Positions 23,079 to 35,584 of a stretch of 64,000 nucleotides of DNA are shown here, piece after piece. The notes under the pieces are model-generated. The model had not been told where the DNA came from. It saw nothing but the letters and a program-made list of their open reading frames with translations, and made no database searches. The stretch's first letter is position 1; each line of letters starts with the position of its first letter. Origin of the DNA: Ailanthus altissimus (lineage: Eukaryota > Streptophyta > Magnoliopsida > Sapindales > Simaroubaceae). Position numbers and translations under genes: made by a program. The stretch covers positions 15,834,501-15,898,500 of the forward strand of contig OX327684.1 of NCBI GenBank assembly GCA_946807835.1, in the 5' to 3' direction.

Positions 23079-25866
23079 TGTAATGCCCAGTTCCTATGAA
23101 TAGTTAGATACCTAAAATTTTGGTATTTGACAATTAGAAAATCGTAGAAGTTTCAGATTTTAAACCTTCTTGAAACATTTTTTTTAAGTGTTTACGTGAG
23201 CCGTAATAGACCCAATTGAGAAATTTCATAGTCAATTTGGGCGTTGGATGCTCACCGAATATTTTTGAAATTTTTCGGCTGACTAAGTAGTAAAAATTTA
23301 ATATTTGTGTCAATAATTTTTGTATAAGCATCACACCCTAAGCAAGCTATTTTTGTTGGATAAGTATGTGTATTTTAAGATATATAGACCAATGAAATTA
23401 GGACAATTGCATATATTAGTCTATTATATTTTATTTTATTAGTTATTAGTAATATTTATTAAATTATTGGCCACCAATCAAAGACTTTTTAATTGGAGGA
23501 CTAAATGGTAATTAAGCATGTCTTGGAGAGCCATTATGCAATTTTTTGGTTTATATATAAAGGCCAAGTGTTTTTTTTTCAAGAATTGTTAAGAAAAAAG
23601 AAAAAGAAAACAAAGAGAGAGAGAAAGATAATTTCGAAAATGAAGAGGGGAATGAGATAAACAGTGATACCCATGAAGTTTCTAAGCCAAATCAAAGAAT
23701 CCACACCAAATTCAAGTTGTTTCAACAAGATTCAAGGATGGATTAAGGGTAAATTTGCTTTAAAATGTAAGAATTCCAAACCCTAGAATAGTAAATTAGG
23801 GTTTTTGTATAATTGGACTTCAATTGAATAAATTTAGGGTATTATAATGAATTTGGGGAGTAGATAAGACCATAGGTAAGAAGAAATTTAAAAATTGGTA
23901 AAAATCTCATTTGGGTCATTTTGGCCATTTTGGGGTTTTAGTGGTACAAGTACCATTATCTAAAATTGAGGGTTAAGAATGAATTTTATGACCCTTAAGA
24001 TGAGTTTTGATGGGTGAAAATCAAAGTTAGGATATAGGGCATAATGGTCATTTATGACAAAGATTAGGGATAATTATATCCAAAGAAAATTATAAAGGAT
24101 TATGGACCCTTTTGACATAAAAATGGTAGTTTATGCATAAATTGAGATTGTTGGGGGAAGATTGTAAATTTAGAAAGGAATTTTGGGTGGTGGCCGAAAA
24201 TGTGTACTAGGGGTATTTTGGTAATTTTGCCATTTTAAGGGGGCCTAAAGAGTAATTTATACTTTGTAGGTGCCGAAGGGCGCAACCAGTGAGAGGACAA
24301 GCCCGAAAAAGAAACTTTAGTAAAGGACAATTGGTAAGTGGGAAAGCGATTAAAAGAAATTAAATGCAGTTTATTTTAAATTATTAATATTTATGTGCTT
24401 TCTAATTTAAATGTTGTTGTTTTAGGTAATTTACTCAAGTTACTTAATTTTTAAAAATTAAGAAAAGCATAGTGATATTTTATTTGATATTTTTGAGATA
24501 CTAAGAATTAAAAATTTATCATTTGAAAATATCGCAAAAATTTTTAAATTACAGTTCAGTATTTTCTACAGTTTAGAGATTTATTTTTTAGCAGTAAAAA
24601 ACAGTTTTTAGAATATTATCAGTTTTCAAAGGCCAGTGGTACCCAATTTATCAGTTATCAGCTATCAGATTCAGATCCCTGTAGAGATAGTATAGACCTG
24701 GCCAGTACACCTCGTATGCGTAGACAAGTCAGTCAGTCAGTTGGGTTGAGTACTGCTAACTTCGGGGTGTCGAGTCTGTAAGTCGCTTATGCTACGAGGT
24801 GTTGTCTCGCTATATGTTTGCGATGTATATTCTTCCCCATAAACAGTGAGATGTCTCAAATCTATTAGTTTATCAGATTGGTCACAGTGGTTGTTACTAG
24901 CGGAGATCGCCCTGTGACTGACTCATTTTGTCGGCTACGTCGACGAATAGGTTCAGCATTAAGGTAGCCATTTGTACTTTTTAAACAGACTAGAACCGAG
25001 CAGAAATTTTAGACAATTGTATGAGATATGTAGTTTTGTTTTTAGAAAATAAAAATTGTTTGTTAATAATGTTTACAGATTTCAGCAGTAGCCTATTAAG
25101 TTTTAAAAATTTTAAATAAAGAAAACTGTTCGGTAGAGTTTTACCAGTATTCGAGATTTAGAAACGATTAAGAACAGTTTTAAATACTTTTTAGAATTTT
25201 CAGTATGTTTTCACAATTATTCAGATTTCACACCCACTCATTGAGTTTATCAACTCACCATTTGTTTTTTGTGTTTCTATTTTTTCCCCCAGGTACAGCC
25301 AGTAGCGTTCAGCCTACAGTTTCTCTTATAGATTAGTAGTGGGACAGCTCTACAACGATCTCCTGTGCATGTACAGAGTTATATGTATATATTTAGTGCA
25401 TATACATGTATTATATTTAGTTTTGCATTGTATAGTATGTATAACAGATTTTGGAACTAAGATACATATTTATGCCTTTTTGAAATAGTTAGTTTTCCTA
25501 CTATGAATGTCTATTAGAGTATGATCAAGAATGCATGTGTTGATTAATTTGAATAAGGATGGGAGGTCCTTTTTATAGCTAAGAGATGTGAGAAATATTT
25601 GAAGTGTATTTTCAGCAGGTTTATGAAATATAGATTTTTAGAAAAACAGGGGAAACTCTATCCATTTTAATCCAGAAATTTTAGAAATAAATAAATAAAT
25701 TTCCCGTGTTTATAAGAATATATCTAAAAGGAAATTAAGAGAAAGTTTAGGGTTCGCTTCATGAAATTTTCCAGGGTTGATAGCGGACTTTGGGAAGTGT
25801 TCCGTTGGGGTGCCCGGTAGGGCCTACCTAAATCCACGTTGTAAGATTCTGGATCGGGTTCTGTCA
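23079..25866 (+). mobile_element. Solo LTR, Gypsy family S, copy 2 (diverged)
   Basis: 2788 bp from TGTAATGCCC to ...CGGGTTCTGTCA, flanked by a perfect target duplication GCAAC (23074-23078 and 25867-25871). Ends and inner blocks match copies 1 and 4 in the opposite direction, with more differences. A TATA box (TTATATATAAAGG, 23550-23562) and a CCCAGGTACAGCCAG block near 25288-25305 set the plus orientation. No internal element domain is present. Confidence 0.9.
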
Positions 25867-25871
25867 GCAAC

Positions 25872-27060
25872 GTTCACAAGGAAAAAGGCTAGAATTAGAA
25901 GACGTGTTTATATAGTACATGAGCAATACTGAAACGCTATTGTAGAACTAAGCAACCTCTCTTAGAACCTTAAAGACATAAGTGGAACAATTAGTCATCA
26001 ATTAGCAACCATCCACAATGAGCCCTACCAAACAACACTGGGGTTAATCCTAAAAAAGGTGTAGAACATTACAAAGATATAACAGAGGAATGGGAAAATA
26101 TTACAAGATGGTCCATCTCAACCACAATCACTAGTCAAAGAAAGAGATAAAGAAAAAGATAAGATAGTGCAGAATGATAAGGTGAAGCATTATGTAATAC
26201 TAGTGCCATTTCCACAAGTATTGCTTATGAGGTAAAAGTCGTTTGTTGATGAGACACTTGCGTAAAATGAGAGATGCTCTAATGATCAAGTGAAAACAGA
26301 CATCATAGAAAAGAAGGAACCAATAATACAAAAATAAAATGCAAGCCCAAGCATACCCTCACCATCATTCCTTCAAGAATCTAAAAGAATAAGTTAGACA
26401 AGTAGTTTTCCAAGTTTCTTGACGTATTTAAGAAATTGCACATTAATATCTCATTTGTTGAAGCACTTGAACAGATGTATAGTTATGTGAAGTTTTCGAA
26501 GGCCATATTATTCAACTATGGCTTTGATAGAAGAATGTAGTGCAATTTTACAAAAGAAGTTACCCCCAAAGCTTAAGGATCCAGAGGGTTTCACTATCCA
26601 TTGTACTATCGGAAACTAATTCATTGGTAAGGCTTTGTGTGATTTAAGGGCTATTATTAATTTGATGCCACTGTCTATTTATAAAAAAGCTAGGTTGAGG
26701 GGAACCAAAGCCTAGTAATGTAACTCTATAGTTGGTAGATAGATCACTTACATATCTAAGAGGTATAATTGAGAATGTATTGGTAAAAATAGATAAATTC
26801 ATATTTCTTGCTGACTTTATTGTATTGGATATATAAGAAGATAAGGAGATCCCTATTATCTTAAGTTGGCCATTTCTAGCCACTGATAGAATAGTCATTG
26901 ATGTGCAAAAAAGAGAGCTAACAATAAGGGTGGAAGAGGTGACAGTCACCTTCAAGGTCTTCAAAGAGATCAGAGTGCCAATGGAGAAAGAAAAGTATTT
27001 GAGGATTGATGGAATGAGCCTAATTAATGAACGCAACCTTTAAAAGTAATGAAGAATGAT
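25872..27060 (+). pseudogene. Athila-like Gag-Pro: end of gag and aspartic protease
   Basis: After the solo LTR the frame resumes with QLATIHNEPYQTTLGLILKK, a usual stretch between gag and protease. From 26520 it reads MALIEECSAILQKKLPPKLK, DPEGFTIHCTIGN and ALCDLRAIINLMPLSIYKK, where the D-L-G-A-S active site is D-L-R-A-I, so the enzyme is dead. Then come NVLVKIDKFIFLADFIVLDI (26770-26830), EDKEIPIILSWPFLATDRIV and a C-terminal FKVFKEIRVPMEKEKY. A conserved tail ITLNQALFGRQPK lies at 27328-27366. No RT follows; the next coding sequence is at 28358. Confidence 0.82.
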
Positions 27061-27366
27061 GATGTTCAAGCCTGAATAAAAGAAAAGGTAATAAGACACA
27101 GGGTGAAAAGAAAGAAGAGGGGTGACTCTCACTTTAAGGAGAAGTTTAAAGATAGTGGTCAAGTAAGCCATTCATATCATCCCAAAATGGTTGGGGTCTA
27201 TTGTGAAAGTATTGATTATGGAGTTAAGGAAGATTAAGAAAAGGAGTGCCAGCAATTATGAACCTCTACATGCTTCCAACATTCATTTTAATCCACCATA
27301 AGTCTCAAGATGCAAGATGTCAAGCCGATAACGTTAAATCAAGCACTGTTTGGGAGGCAACCCAAG

Positions 27367-28357
27367 GTATAATTTATGTTTTTTAAGTTTAATTTATGTT
27401 AGTTAAGTGTTTACGTTATTTTTGGTGCTTTTTAGACTTGAACAGAGCAAAATCTCTAAAATGCCCAAGCGTCAACAATTAAAATGCCTAAGCGTTCATA
27501 CAACATGTTCAACGCCATAGCGTTACCACTCTTCAATGCCATTACATCCTAGCTCAATGCTCGGGTGCCAATTTTGTAATATCCCAATGTGATTTTCAAT
27601 ATGTTCTATAGGAGCTCAAGGGCCACTAATACCCTTACGTTCAGCCAAAATACCCCTACGTCCAATTTGCACATAAAGGTCAATAGTCTCTACATCAGCT
27701 CTACTATGTTGCTGAATCTCAATGCCTTTTTCATCCTAACCAATACAGGGGTGCAATTTTGTAATGCTCCAATGTGATTTTCAGTATGTTTTAGGGGAGC
27801 TCAAGCGCCACTAATGCCTCTATGTCAAGAGAGAATACACCAACTTCTAATCTTTATTGAATGCTAACTTTTATTACTTCAACACAACTGTGTTGCTAAA
27901 CTTCAACGTCCCAATATTCAAAAAATTCAAAAAAGTGGTTAATCGCCTTATCGAAGACACCCCAATGTTCTCTACTCGCAATGCAACGACATTTTAGAGG
28001 CTTTAGAATTCAAAGAGACAAAGTGAAGATACCCTAGCATTTTTCACTTGCCACGCCTTTACGTTGTCAAATCAAGGATGAATGCTCTACTGTTCTTCAC
28101 TTTAACGCAGTAGCACTCCCTCAAAAATCAGTTTTAAAAGTACCATTTCCTCTCCACATAACTTCAAATACTTCAATTCCCTTTCAATTACAAATCATCC
28201 AAAGCCCATCTCACCCAAATCCATCCTAGAAACACTTCACCCACCACTCATATATCACTTTCATCGGATCAAAACTTTAATTTATCCATCAAACACAAAT
28301 ATCCACCATAAATCCAACCTAATTTCTATTTGACCAAATTCCATCTTATTTTTAGAC
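27367..28357 (+). other. Spacer with repeated AATGCC/AGCGTT-like words
   Basis: Non-coding stretch between the protease and the second ORF. It is crowded with short degenerate words such as AATGCCTAAGCGTT, AACGCCATAGCGTT and AATGCTCGGGTGCC, each a small inverted repeat. A direct duplication is seen: 27570-27612 and 27752-27793 share TTTTGTAAT-x-(T/C)CCAATGTGATTTTCA(A/G)TATGTT. Confidence 0.55.
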
Positions 28358-31300
28358 ATGGCACCTGTAAAGAGAATCAGAGCTAGCACATTAAAGACCT
28401 CATCATTTGATTCCATGCGCTAACGAATCATTTTCAACACACAATCCTTCATAAATTCATTATTTAGGAGTAGGGGTTCAAACTTAAGGCAGGTGATTTC
28501 CTCAGCATCCACTAAATGATTACAGATTGCCACTTGGAGGCATTCTGTAAGACACCAATGTTGGGGGTAGTGCCTACAGTTGAAGAGTTTTACACGAATG
28601 CTCATGAGCATACTAACTTTAGCATAGGGTAGGATGATTCCATTTGATCACAACACCATCAACTATTTCTATGGGCTACCAATCAATGGGCTATGATTAG
28701 GTCATTTAGACCTTATATGAGTCGGGCACAGAGTGGACTATATCATATGACCTACCTACCTATTTTAGATCTAACGCCCTGACTAAAGACATTAAGGCGT
28801 GGTACACCTTCATTTGCTTGTGCTTCATACCGATCAAGTACACCAGTAACATCACAATGCCTCGACCAGTGCTTCTGTTTACTATCATGACTGATTGACC
28901 CATTGATATTAGTTATATACATCGAGAAGAGATCTTGGCCTAATCCAGACTGACCATAAATAGTCTGTGCCTCATCTCTTTGATCACAGCACTCTGTGGC
29001 TGTGTCAGAGTTCGCTGAGAGGCATATAAGGAAATTATTCATCCGACCAAGCTTATTGACTATAGCACGATCCAGCAGCTACGGGCCACTGAGAGTCAAA
29101 GAAAACTGTAATAGTTTAGGTTCAGCTGTTAAAGTTGGTGCTCAAGTGCTATTCTAATTTTGTATAAATCTTATTTATATTTTATACAATATGCATTTCT
29201 ATAAATTATTATTTTATTATATAGTATTAATCTTATTCTTTTCATATAATTTACATCAATCCTAAGAGTTAAAATCTAATATGAATTGCAACAAAATCCC
29301 GAGAATATTTATGATAGTGACATAGTTATAAGTAGTTACAAATAGTGTTAAGAAATGTCATTATGTAGTATATTTTTCAAATTGGTTTTAGTCATAGGTT
29401 TAACAATATGGGTCGATTGTTAAAATTGGAAAGACTAATGTATATTTATATCTAAAATGATGAGACGGTTAATCTTTATAAACTACGAGCTTAGTAGAAG
29501 CTCATATAGGTATGCAAGTGTTAAGTAAGGACTTAACACTGAACGAACTCATTAAGACATCTAATAAAAATTTTATAAAGCCGTTAATAGATGGTCTTCT
29601 TGAGTTATGTAGTATTTGCGGTCATTTGACTTGAGTGCCACAGTGGGCTTGTGAGTGATCCACCATACTTAGATTCTACACATGTCAGAAATCTTTTATG
29701 GACTGACCTCTGGGTGTCGTTGGGTATAGATCGATGCTCATGAAGTTTGTTGTACATAGATATAGAAATTTTCAGCTCATATAGTTAAGCTGTATATCCT
29801 AATGCTTCAAGATTGTATTTCAGAAAGTCTTTTGGCCAAAAGTATTTAACTGGAAAATGTTGCCATAAGGAAAAACATTATCACAAAAGAGTTTGCAGAT
29901 ATTGTTCATCGAAATACAAATCTGAAGATAAGTTTAAGGTCGAGGAGATAAAGTTTTAACGATATATCTATGTCTCTACTCTTATAGAATATAAGTGACA
30001 AAAAAATTATATGAATATTGTTAACCTCAACTTATATAATTTTACACGTCGTTTTATTGTATACGTAACATGTGTGTAGGACAATGTTCACGTACATATA
30101 GAAAAGTTTCATAAGATAAAGGGAAGGGGTGTGAACCTAGAGAGTCTCAAAATATGAAGTATTCTCGTTGAGCACTAGGGTAGCACATAGGACAAAGAGT
30201 TCAATATGAATTTTTTTTTAAAAAAATATGATTTGGTTTTAGTATCTCTCGAGAATGACACATGTCGAATTCTAACTATTAAAATTTGACACATGTTAAA
30301 ATATAATTGGTGTACCATAACACTCTATGCAGATTTGTTTAATTAATACTTTAATAAGTGTATGACATTTGTCATGATTTTATTTAAATTATGCATAAAT
30401 GTCCATTTATTAAATTAAATGCATGTGAATTTGAATTTGGAAATTATTGGATTGATTTTGAGAATCAAAATTTATTAACATATGTTTCTTAAAATAATCA
30501 AATATTGGCACATTAGTCTTTAGTCATGTTAACTTATAAAGACTTATATTACTAATGACAAATTTTTAATGGACTTTTGCATTCTTTCAAAGACTAAATG
30601 GGAGACGAAGAAAAACATAAATACATAATTATTATGCATTTGCAATTATAAAAAAAAGTTGGTGAACTCTTAGTTTTTTTGTTTTTGAATAAAATTAAAT
30701 AAAAATAAAAATGTTAAGGTGTGTATGATATACGTAAGATAAAAATAAAAGAGAGAGAGAGAGTCATTTTGGCTAACTAGAGAGTTTTGGTTAAGTATTA
30801 GAAAAGACTTCTCTCTTTGAGAAAAAAGAAAAATACTAACACTTAAAAGAAACTAAAAAAATCCTACAAAATTATAATAAGCTATTATTCTAGAGCCAAA
30901 ATACCCATATTGATTTTGGTCTAGAATTATTCTAGAGTTATATTTCTTGTGAGCTCTACATTTGGATCTCAACAAATTGTAAAGCTACTTTCATCTTGGT
31001 AAGTACTTTCAATTTGTTAATATAGTATAATTATTATACATATAAATATAAATATATATGTATGTGATACATATGTTTAAGTATTATATGAGTGTAATAT
31101 GTATATATGATTCCGTTGTGTATTAAAAAAAATTTAAATTGTATTTACACTCATATCACCATATGCTCCTACATCAACCACCACCACTAATGTCTACAAA
31201 TACAGATGAGCCCTCTACAGTAGTTCAGCACGCAGTCAGCTCATCTAGGAGCATGATGACCACGACCATACTGGCTTGCCTAGAGGCTTATTTAAGGGAT

Positions 31301-31529
31301 CTAGTAACGGAGCAGCAGGCGCTAAGAGATTTTAAAGCCTCCAGACCTAATGGATGCTGTTGTGTATAGCATAGTAAAGATACGACATTTCTCACATCCT
31401 TCAGCTTGCTCCCCTAGCTCTAACTCTAGCACCAGTTCAGCAACCACGACCTTAGAGGACGAAGTGACACCACTGAGGGATGATTTTGTCCTCACAGCTT
31501 CAGACTTAGAGGACATAACCTATGACTTG
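28358..31529 (+). pseudogene. ORF with putative plant transposon protein domain (PF20167-like), interrupted
   Basis: Starts MAPVKRIRAST at 28358. Frames then show IPFDHNTINYFYGLP (28630-28680), AWYTFICLCFIPIKYTSNIT (28800-28860), MPRPVLLFTIM, PIDISYIHREEILA and SLISLITALCGCVRVR, ending IHPTKLIDYSTIQQLRATES (29037-29095). This order is that of the domain found in many Athila-like elements and usually annotated as putative plant transposon protein; its role is unknown. A Copia LTR (about 29127-31125) cuts it. The C-terminal part resumes at 31139 (RSMMTTTILACLEAYLRDLV, EQQALRDF) and shifts to the 31350 frame, ending about 31529 where the inverted LTR begins. Many stops; not functional. Confidence 0.72.
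29127..31125 (+). mobile_element. Copia C solo LTR
   Basis: About 2.0 kb related to the Copia B and D LTRs: the start TTGGTGCTCA(A)GTG, the GACATAGTTATAAGTAGTT block near 29318, and the strongly shared block 29632-29730 (CACAGTGGGCTTGTGAGTGATCC ... CTCTGGGTGTCGTTGGGTA). No primer site or internal coding sequence follows, so it is a solo LTR. Ends are approximate and no target duplication could be settled. A GA microsatellite (30749-30762) lies inside. Confidence 0.7.
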
Positions 31530-32628
31530 TGTTGTTATTGCATCCGATATGTATGTTTATCCTAAGCGCAAGTACATGTTATCACTAACAAGCAATAAAG
31601 GCTGAGGGCTGTCGATTCTATGAGGACTAGTACTTTACTCTATTCAAGTACTAAAATTGATTTTTCTATTTTTATTTGAATAAATTAATTCAATTGATAA
31701 TGAAATTAAATGCTAAATTAACAACTAACTATCCAATATATAAATCCTAACACTCTCAATGATAAATGGAGTCTAGGATATGTAGCTATCCTTTAACCTG
31801 TGCTTGTTATGGATATATTTTGAATGACAATCCCTTCGTTAATTATTGGTCACCACACAAGTGATTCTAAGCCTCTTCTGATGGTCAAGCAATTATACCC
31901 CAATCAACCTAATAACTATATTCCTATAATACCAAGATTAAATAGAATTCATTAAGTTTGAGTTGTCTTAACCATGCATGCAAACTAAATATATGTTTAG
32001 ACCTAGAATGCATTCACTCAATGTTAAAATGAAAGTGAACGTCATCTCTATAAAAATTCAAAAGAGTTACTTTATATAGTGCAGAGAATAATTGTAATGC
32101 CGCAGCATTTTCCTTTATAATACAGGGAAATTGCAAGCTGTCATGTACGAATGCTGTGGCATTGAGTTTTAGCAACGTTAGGGTATTTTGGCACCGCTAC
32201 ATTGTATGATTGGTGCTAGGGCGTTGATAAAGTGGCATAACAGTGTTCCCTTCCAATGTTGGGGCGTTGGGAATCTTGAATACTCTCTGCCTTCAATGCT
32301 ACTCATCCTCCATGCCAATGCTATGGCATCCAAATTCCTAGAAACGCTAAGGCATTTAATATTCCATGTTGTAGCATTCATCTTGTATAGATGAATGCTA
32401 ACGCATTTTCTTCATTGATGCAGTTACGTTTGCTCTTTTACTATAATTAATCTCTGATTTTCTTCTCTTGAGTCTCTATTTTTCTAGGTTTTTTTTCATT
32501 TAGTCTATTCACATGCTTGTCCTACAATTTCAACACAAGTATGCATACATAGACAGCAATTACCCTAAAATAGCAATAATTAAAGTTAAAATTGGGCAAT
32601 AGCTTATATTCGTTTTACACTTATTTAC
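31530..32628 (-). mobile_element. Inverted Athila-type LTR inside the Athila-like element
   Basis: From TGTTGTTATTG at 31530 this is the reverse complement of the 3' LTR at 34054-35584. Shared blocks include TACTTTACTCTATTCAAGTACTAAAATTGATT (31629-31660, matching 35440-35470 in reverse) and ATGCTTGTCCTACAATTT (32512-32530). At about 1.1 kb it is shorter than the 1.53-kb LTR because of deletions. I could not match a target duplication. The right end is approximate. Confidence 0.75.
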
Positions 32629-33368
32629 CTATAGTCACTAGGGGAATCTTAGCTACTCTTATATATGTTTTTGTCATGAGAACCATGCCATAGTTTAGGT
32701 TGGGGGTGGGAACAAAAACTTTATTACCTTGTTTTTGTTCTTTTGTTTTAGTTATGTTTTTCATAATTAGTTATATTATTATTCTTGTCTTTTATTTATT
32801 ACTTTTACTTTTGTGTGTTAGTTTTTATATTTTGTAGTAAAATAAGCATGAGTAATATTCAACTTTATTAGTGATCACTAAGTTTTAAGCACTTATTAGG
32901 CTTGGATCAGTTAAGTGTACCTAAAAAAGCTCATACTTAAGTAATACACCCCAACCTTGATGATTAGACATACTAGAACTAGTTTGATTGCAATTTAAGA
33001 TGAAATCCCAGGAAAAGTGTGAAAAGGAAAGGAAATTGGGCCGTATTTGAACTGTTTAAATCTTTCTAACCTACCCTAATTACACTAAACCCTAGATACC
33101 TTATTATGAGCCAAAAATACTATTTTTGTTGAATAACTACATTATAATCCTAAGCTGTGAGTTAATTACCCTAACCATCCTTAACATCATAGACATAGAG
33201 CTTATTGTAAAATATAGAATTTATATAGAGTTAAATAGGGTGAAGATGGGAGAATTGTAAAAGAATGGCAATCAAAAGCTTATATTGAGTGAGTACTGCT
33301 TTAAGTTTGGGGGAGTAATGTAGTTTATAGTTTTTATTCATATTTATATATATATATATAGAATAAAT

Positions 33369-33399
<31 letters not shown>

Positions 33400-34035
33400 C
33401 TTGAAGAAGCAATTTTGGACAAAAATGCCTAAGTTTGGGGAATTATAATAGTAAGATTGGAAGGTTCAAAATGGGAAGCCAATTGAATTTTGTGTTCATG
33501 GTATGTAATGAGCCAAAACATTTATCTAAATATTTCACCTTGACCCTAGCCTTCCATTACAAGCCAATGAAAGTCTTAATTGATCCTTATTCATGCACAT
33601 TTTCTACATTAGTAGAGAGTTATAGTAAAGATTAGCCTATGGTAGTGTCTTAGACTTAAAATGTGCGTAGGCAATATTTTACTGTACAACTTTAAGTTAT
33701 TGAGCCAATTTAGGATAAACTTGAGTAATTCTTGCCTAACACACACACACATTTGACCACTTGTATAAAAGAATGAAAGTGCTTAATTATGGTATTTATG
33801 GGTTGTTGAATAGTTTTCACTATTTCTAAAGGAGTAGAAGTTGAGTGGGACAATTCCTGAGGTGATTAAGTAATCATTGTGACAACTTGACAATATTTTA
33901 GTTATTTTATATTTAACTTCTCTATATATGTCTTTAGTATTCACACTTTCATTTTAATTATTGTTTTAGTTTTGTGTCGAATAAGTTAGCTCATTGAGTG
34001 TGTTTTTCCTTCTCATTGCTCGAGACGAGCAATTA
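32629..34035 (+). other. Athila-like element, 3' untranslated region
   Basis: AT-rich internal sequence between the inverted LTR and the 3' LTR. It contains purine-rich stretches (AGGTTGGGGGTGGGA at 32697-32711, AAGTTTGGGGGAG at 33303-33315) that are not followed by an LTR. It ends with CGAGACGAGCAATTATTTAAG, a usual lead-in to the polypurine tract in this group. No coding frame is supported. Confidence 0.5.
33342..33400. repeat. TA/TG microsatellite
   Basis: TA dinucleotide runs at 33346-33360 and 33377-33399, the second preceded by TGTGTG. Confidence 0.95.
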
Positions 34036-34039
34036 TTTA

Positions 34040-34053
34040 AGTTTAGAGGAGTT
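34040..34053 (+). other. Athila-like polypurine tract
   Basis: AGTTTAGAGGAGTT lies directly before TGATAAGC at 34054. The minus-strand relative has AAGTTTGGAGAAATT before TGATAAAC (58621-58635, minus). Confidence 0.65.
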
Positions 34054-35584
34054 TGATAAGCATAAAATGGATATATATTATTTTCTCATTTTAGCTTTAA
34101 TTATTGCTATTTTTGAGTAATTACAATCTATTTATGCGTACTTGTATTAAAATTGTAGGACAAGCATTTGAATGGACTAATAAGAAAAAAAACAGCAAAA
34201 TTGAGATCGAAGAATGAAAATTCAGAGATAGAAGTGCAGAAAAAAACCAGACGCAGTTGGGTTCTAGAAGACAATGCACTAACATTCATCCAACAAGATG
34301 AATGCCTCAATGTTAAGGTATATAACACCCTAGTGTTTCTATAAATTATGACGTGATAACGTTGAGGTGGAGGATGAGCAGCGTGGAATCTAGAAAGTTG
34401 TTGAGATCTCCAAGGCCCCAGCATTGAAAGCCAACGCAGTTGCGCCAATTTCTCAATGCTTTAGCACTAGAAAGCAACACCGCAACACTAAAAATCCTCA
34501 ATGTTGTAAGAATGAGAATGTTGTAGCATTTGTACATGACTATTGGAAATTCCTTTGCATTCTAAGAAGAAACGTCACCAGCGTTACAGTTATTTCCTAC
34601 ACTTTATAAAGTAACTATTTTCAATTTTTATGGGAGTTGGAACATTTTACCTTTACCTTAACATTTAGGAAGCACGTTCAAGGTCCAAATCACACATTTC
34701 TATTATAAAGAAACATATTTCTACACTTGAAACCCATTAAGAGAAAGATCAACATCATCAAAGAAGACTAATACTAGCAAAAGAAGCCTTGGAACCAAGG
34801 CTTAGGGAGATAATTCGAACTTTTTCTCCCCAGAATTTATTGATCTAGACTTGATTTTATTATGTTATATCTTGTATTTTGTTATCTAAACTTCATTATG
34901 TTGAACTAAATACACTTGTCTAGGATTATAATATTGAACCTTAACTATGTGTTTGTAAATATTTCAACTTTAAATGCATGAACTTGATTTCTATTCATTT
35001 TGTTGGTATGGTACTTAATGCTTACATATAACTGGTCAATCTTATGTATGGACTTTGGATTCATTGAGATAAAATTGAAAAAAGAATCTCATTGAATAGC
35101 CTAGAACAAAATGATATATGATTGTGAAGTAGCATCTACAAGTTTCACTTAGGATAGGAATATATCCAAGTGGCAGGCATGGTTAATACAACTTGGAAAT
35201 ATAAGCATTAAATTGAGTGTGTTATAATCGTTTAACCATTAGAAGAGGCTTGCAATAAGCTTAATGTTGTGACCAATATTTACCAAGAAATTGACATTCG
35301 AGGCATATCTATAATAAACATGGGTTAAGGGATAGTTATTCATCCTAGACATTAATTAGCATTGATAGTGCTGGAATTTGTGATTTGAATTAGTATTAGT
35401 TTTATTTTCAATTAAATCAAGTTCTTCAAATAAAAATAGAAGAATCAATTTTAGTACTTGAATAGAGCAAAGTACTTAATCCTTATGGGTTCGACACCTT
35501 TTACTTTTTATTACTTATTAGCGATAACGTTTATTTTTGCTTAGGACACATCATCCAATCATAGTACCACACGAGCAAACAACA
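34054..35584 (+). repeat. Athila-like 3' LTR
   Basis: 1531 bp, TGATAAGCATAAAATGG to ...GAGCAAACAACA. The last 45 bp match the 5' LTR remnant at 21791-21836. Positions 34260-34520 hold the degenerate AATGCT/AGCATT words. It continues straight into a Tat-like LTR at 35585. Confidence 0.82.

Larger units (their letters stand above)
21778..35584 (+). mobile_element. Athila-like Gypsy element without RT or integrase, with nested insertions
   Basis: From left: the last 59 bp of a 5' LTR, an Asp-tRNA type primer site, gag, protease, a spacer, an ORF with the plant-transposon-protein domain, a polypurine tract and a 1531-bp 3' LTR. Insertions inside it are a family S solo LTR (23079-25866), a Copia LTR (about 29127-31125) and an inverted Athila-type LTR (31530-32628). 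Removing these leaves an element of about 7.9 kb. No RT, RNase H or integrase residue pattern is readable. The LTR ends agree: ...GATCAAACAACA at 21836 and ...GAGCAAACAACA at 35584. The right flank is a Tat-like LTR, so this element inserted into one. Confidence 0.8.

Noticed and set aside
28752..29042. 96-codon minus-strand open frame
   Set aside because: The plus strand in this range reads as the plant-transposon-protein domain; the minus frame is its shadow.
32697..32711. Purine tract as the plus-strand primer of the Athila-like element
   Set aside because: It is not followed by sequence matching an LTR start; the tract at 34040-34053 is, and the minus-strand relative agrees.
33342..33400. 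TA-rich run as a replication origin or matrix attachment site
   Set aside because: A simple microsatellite; nothing else supports such a role.
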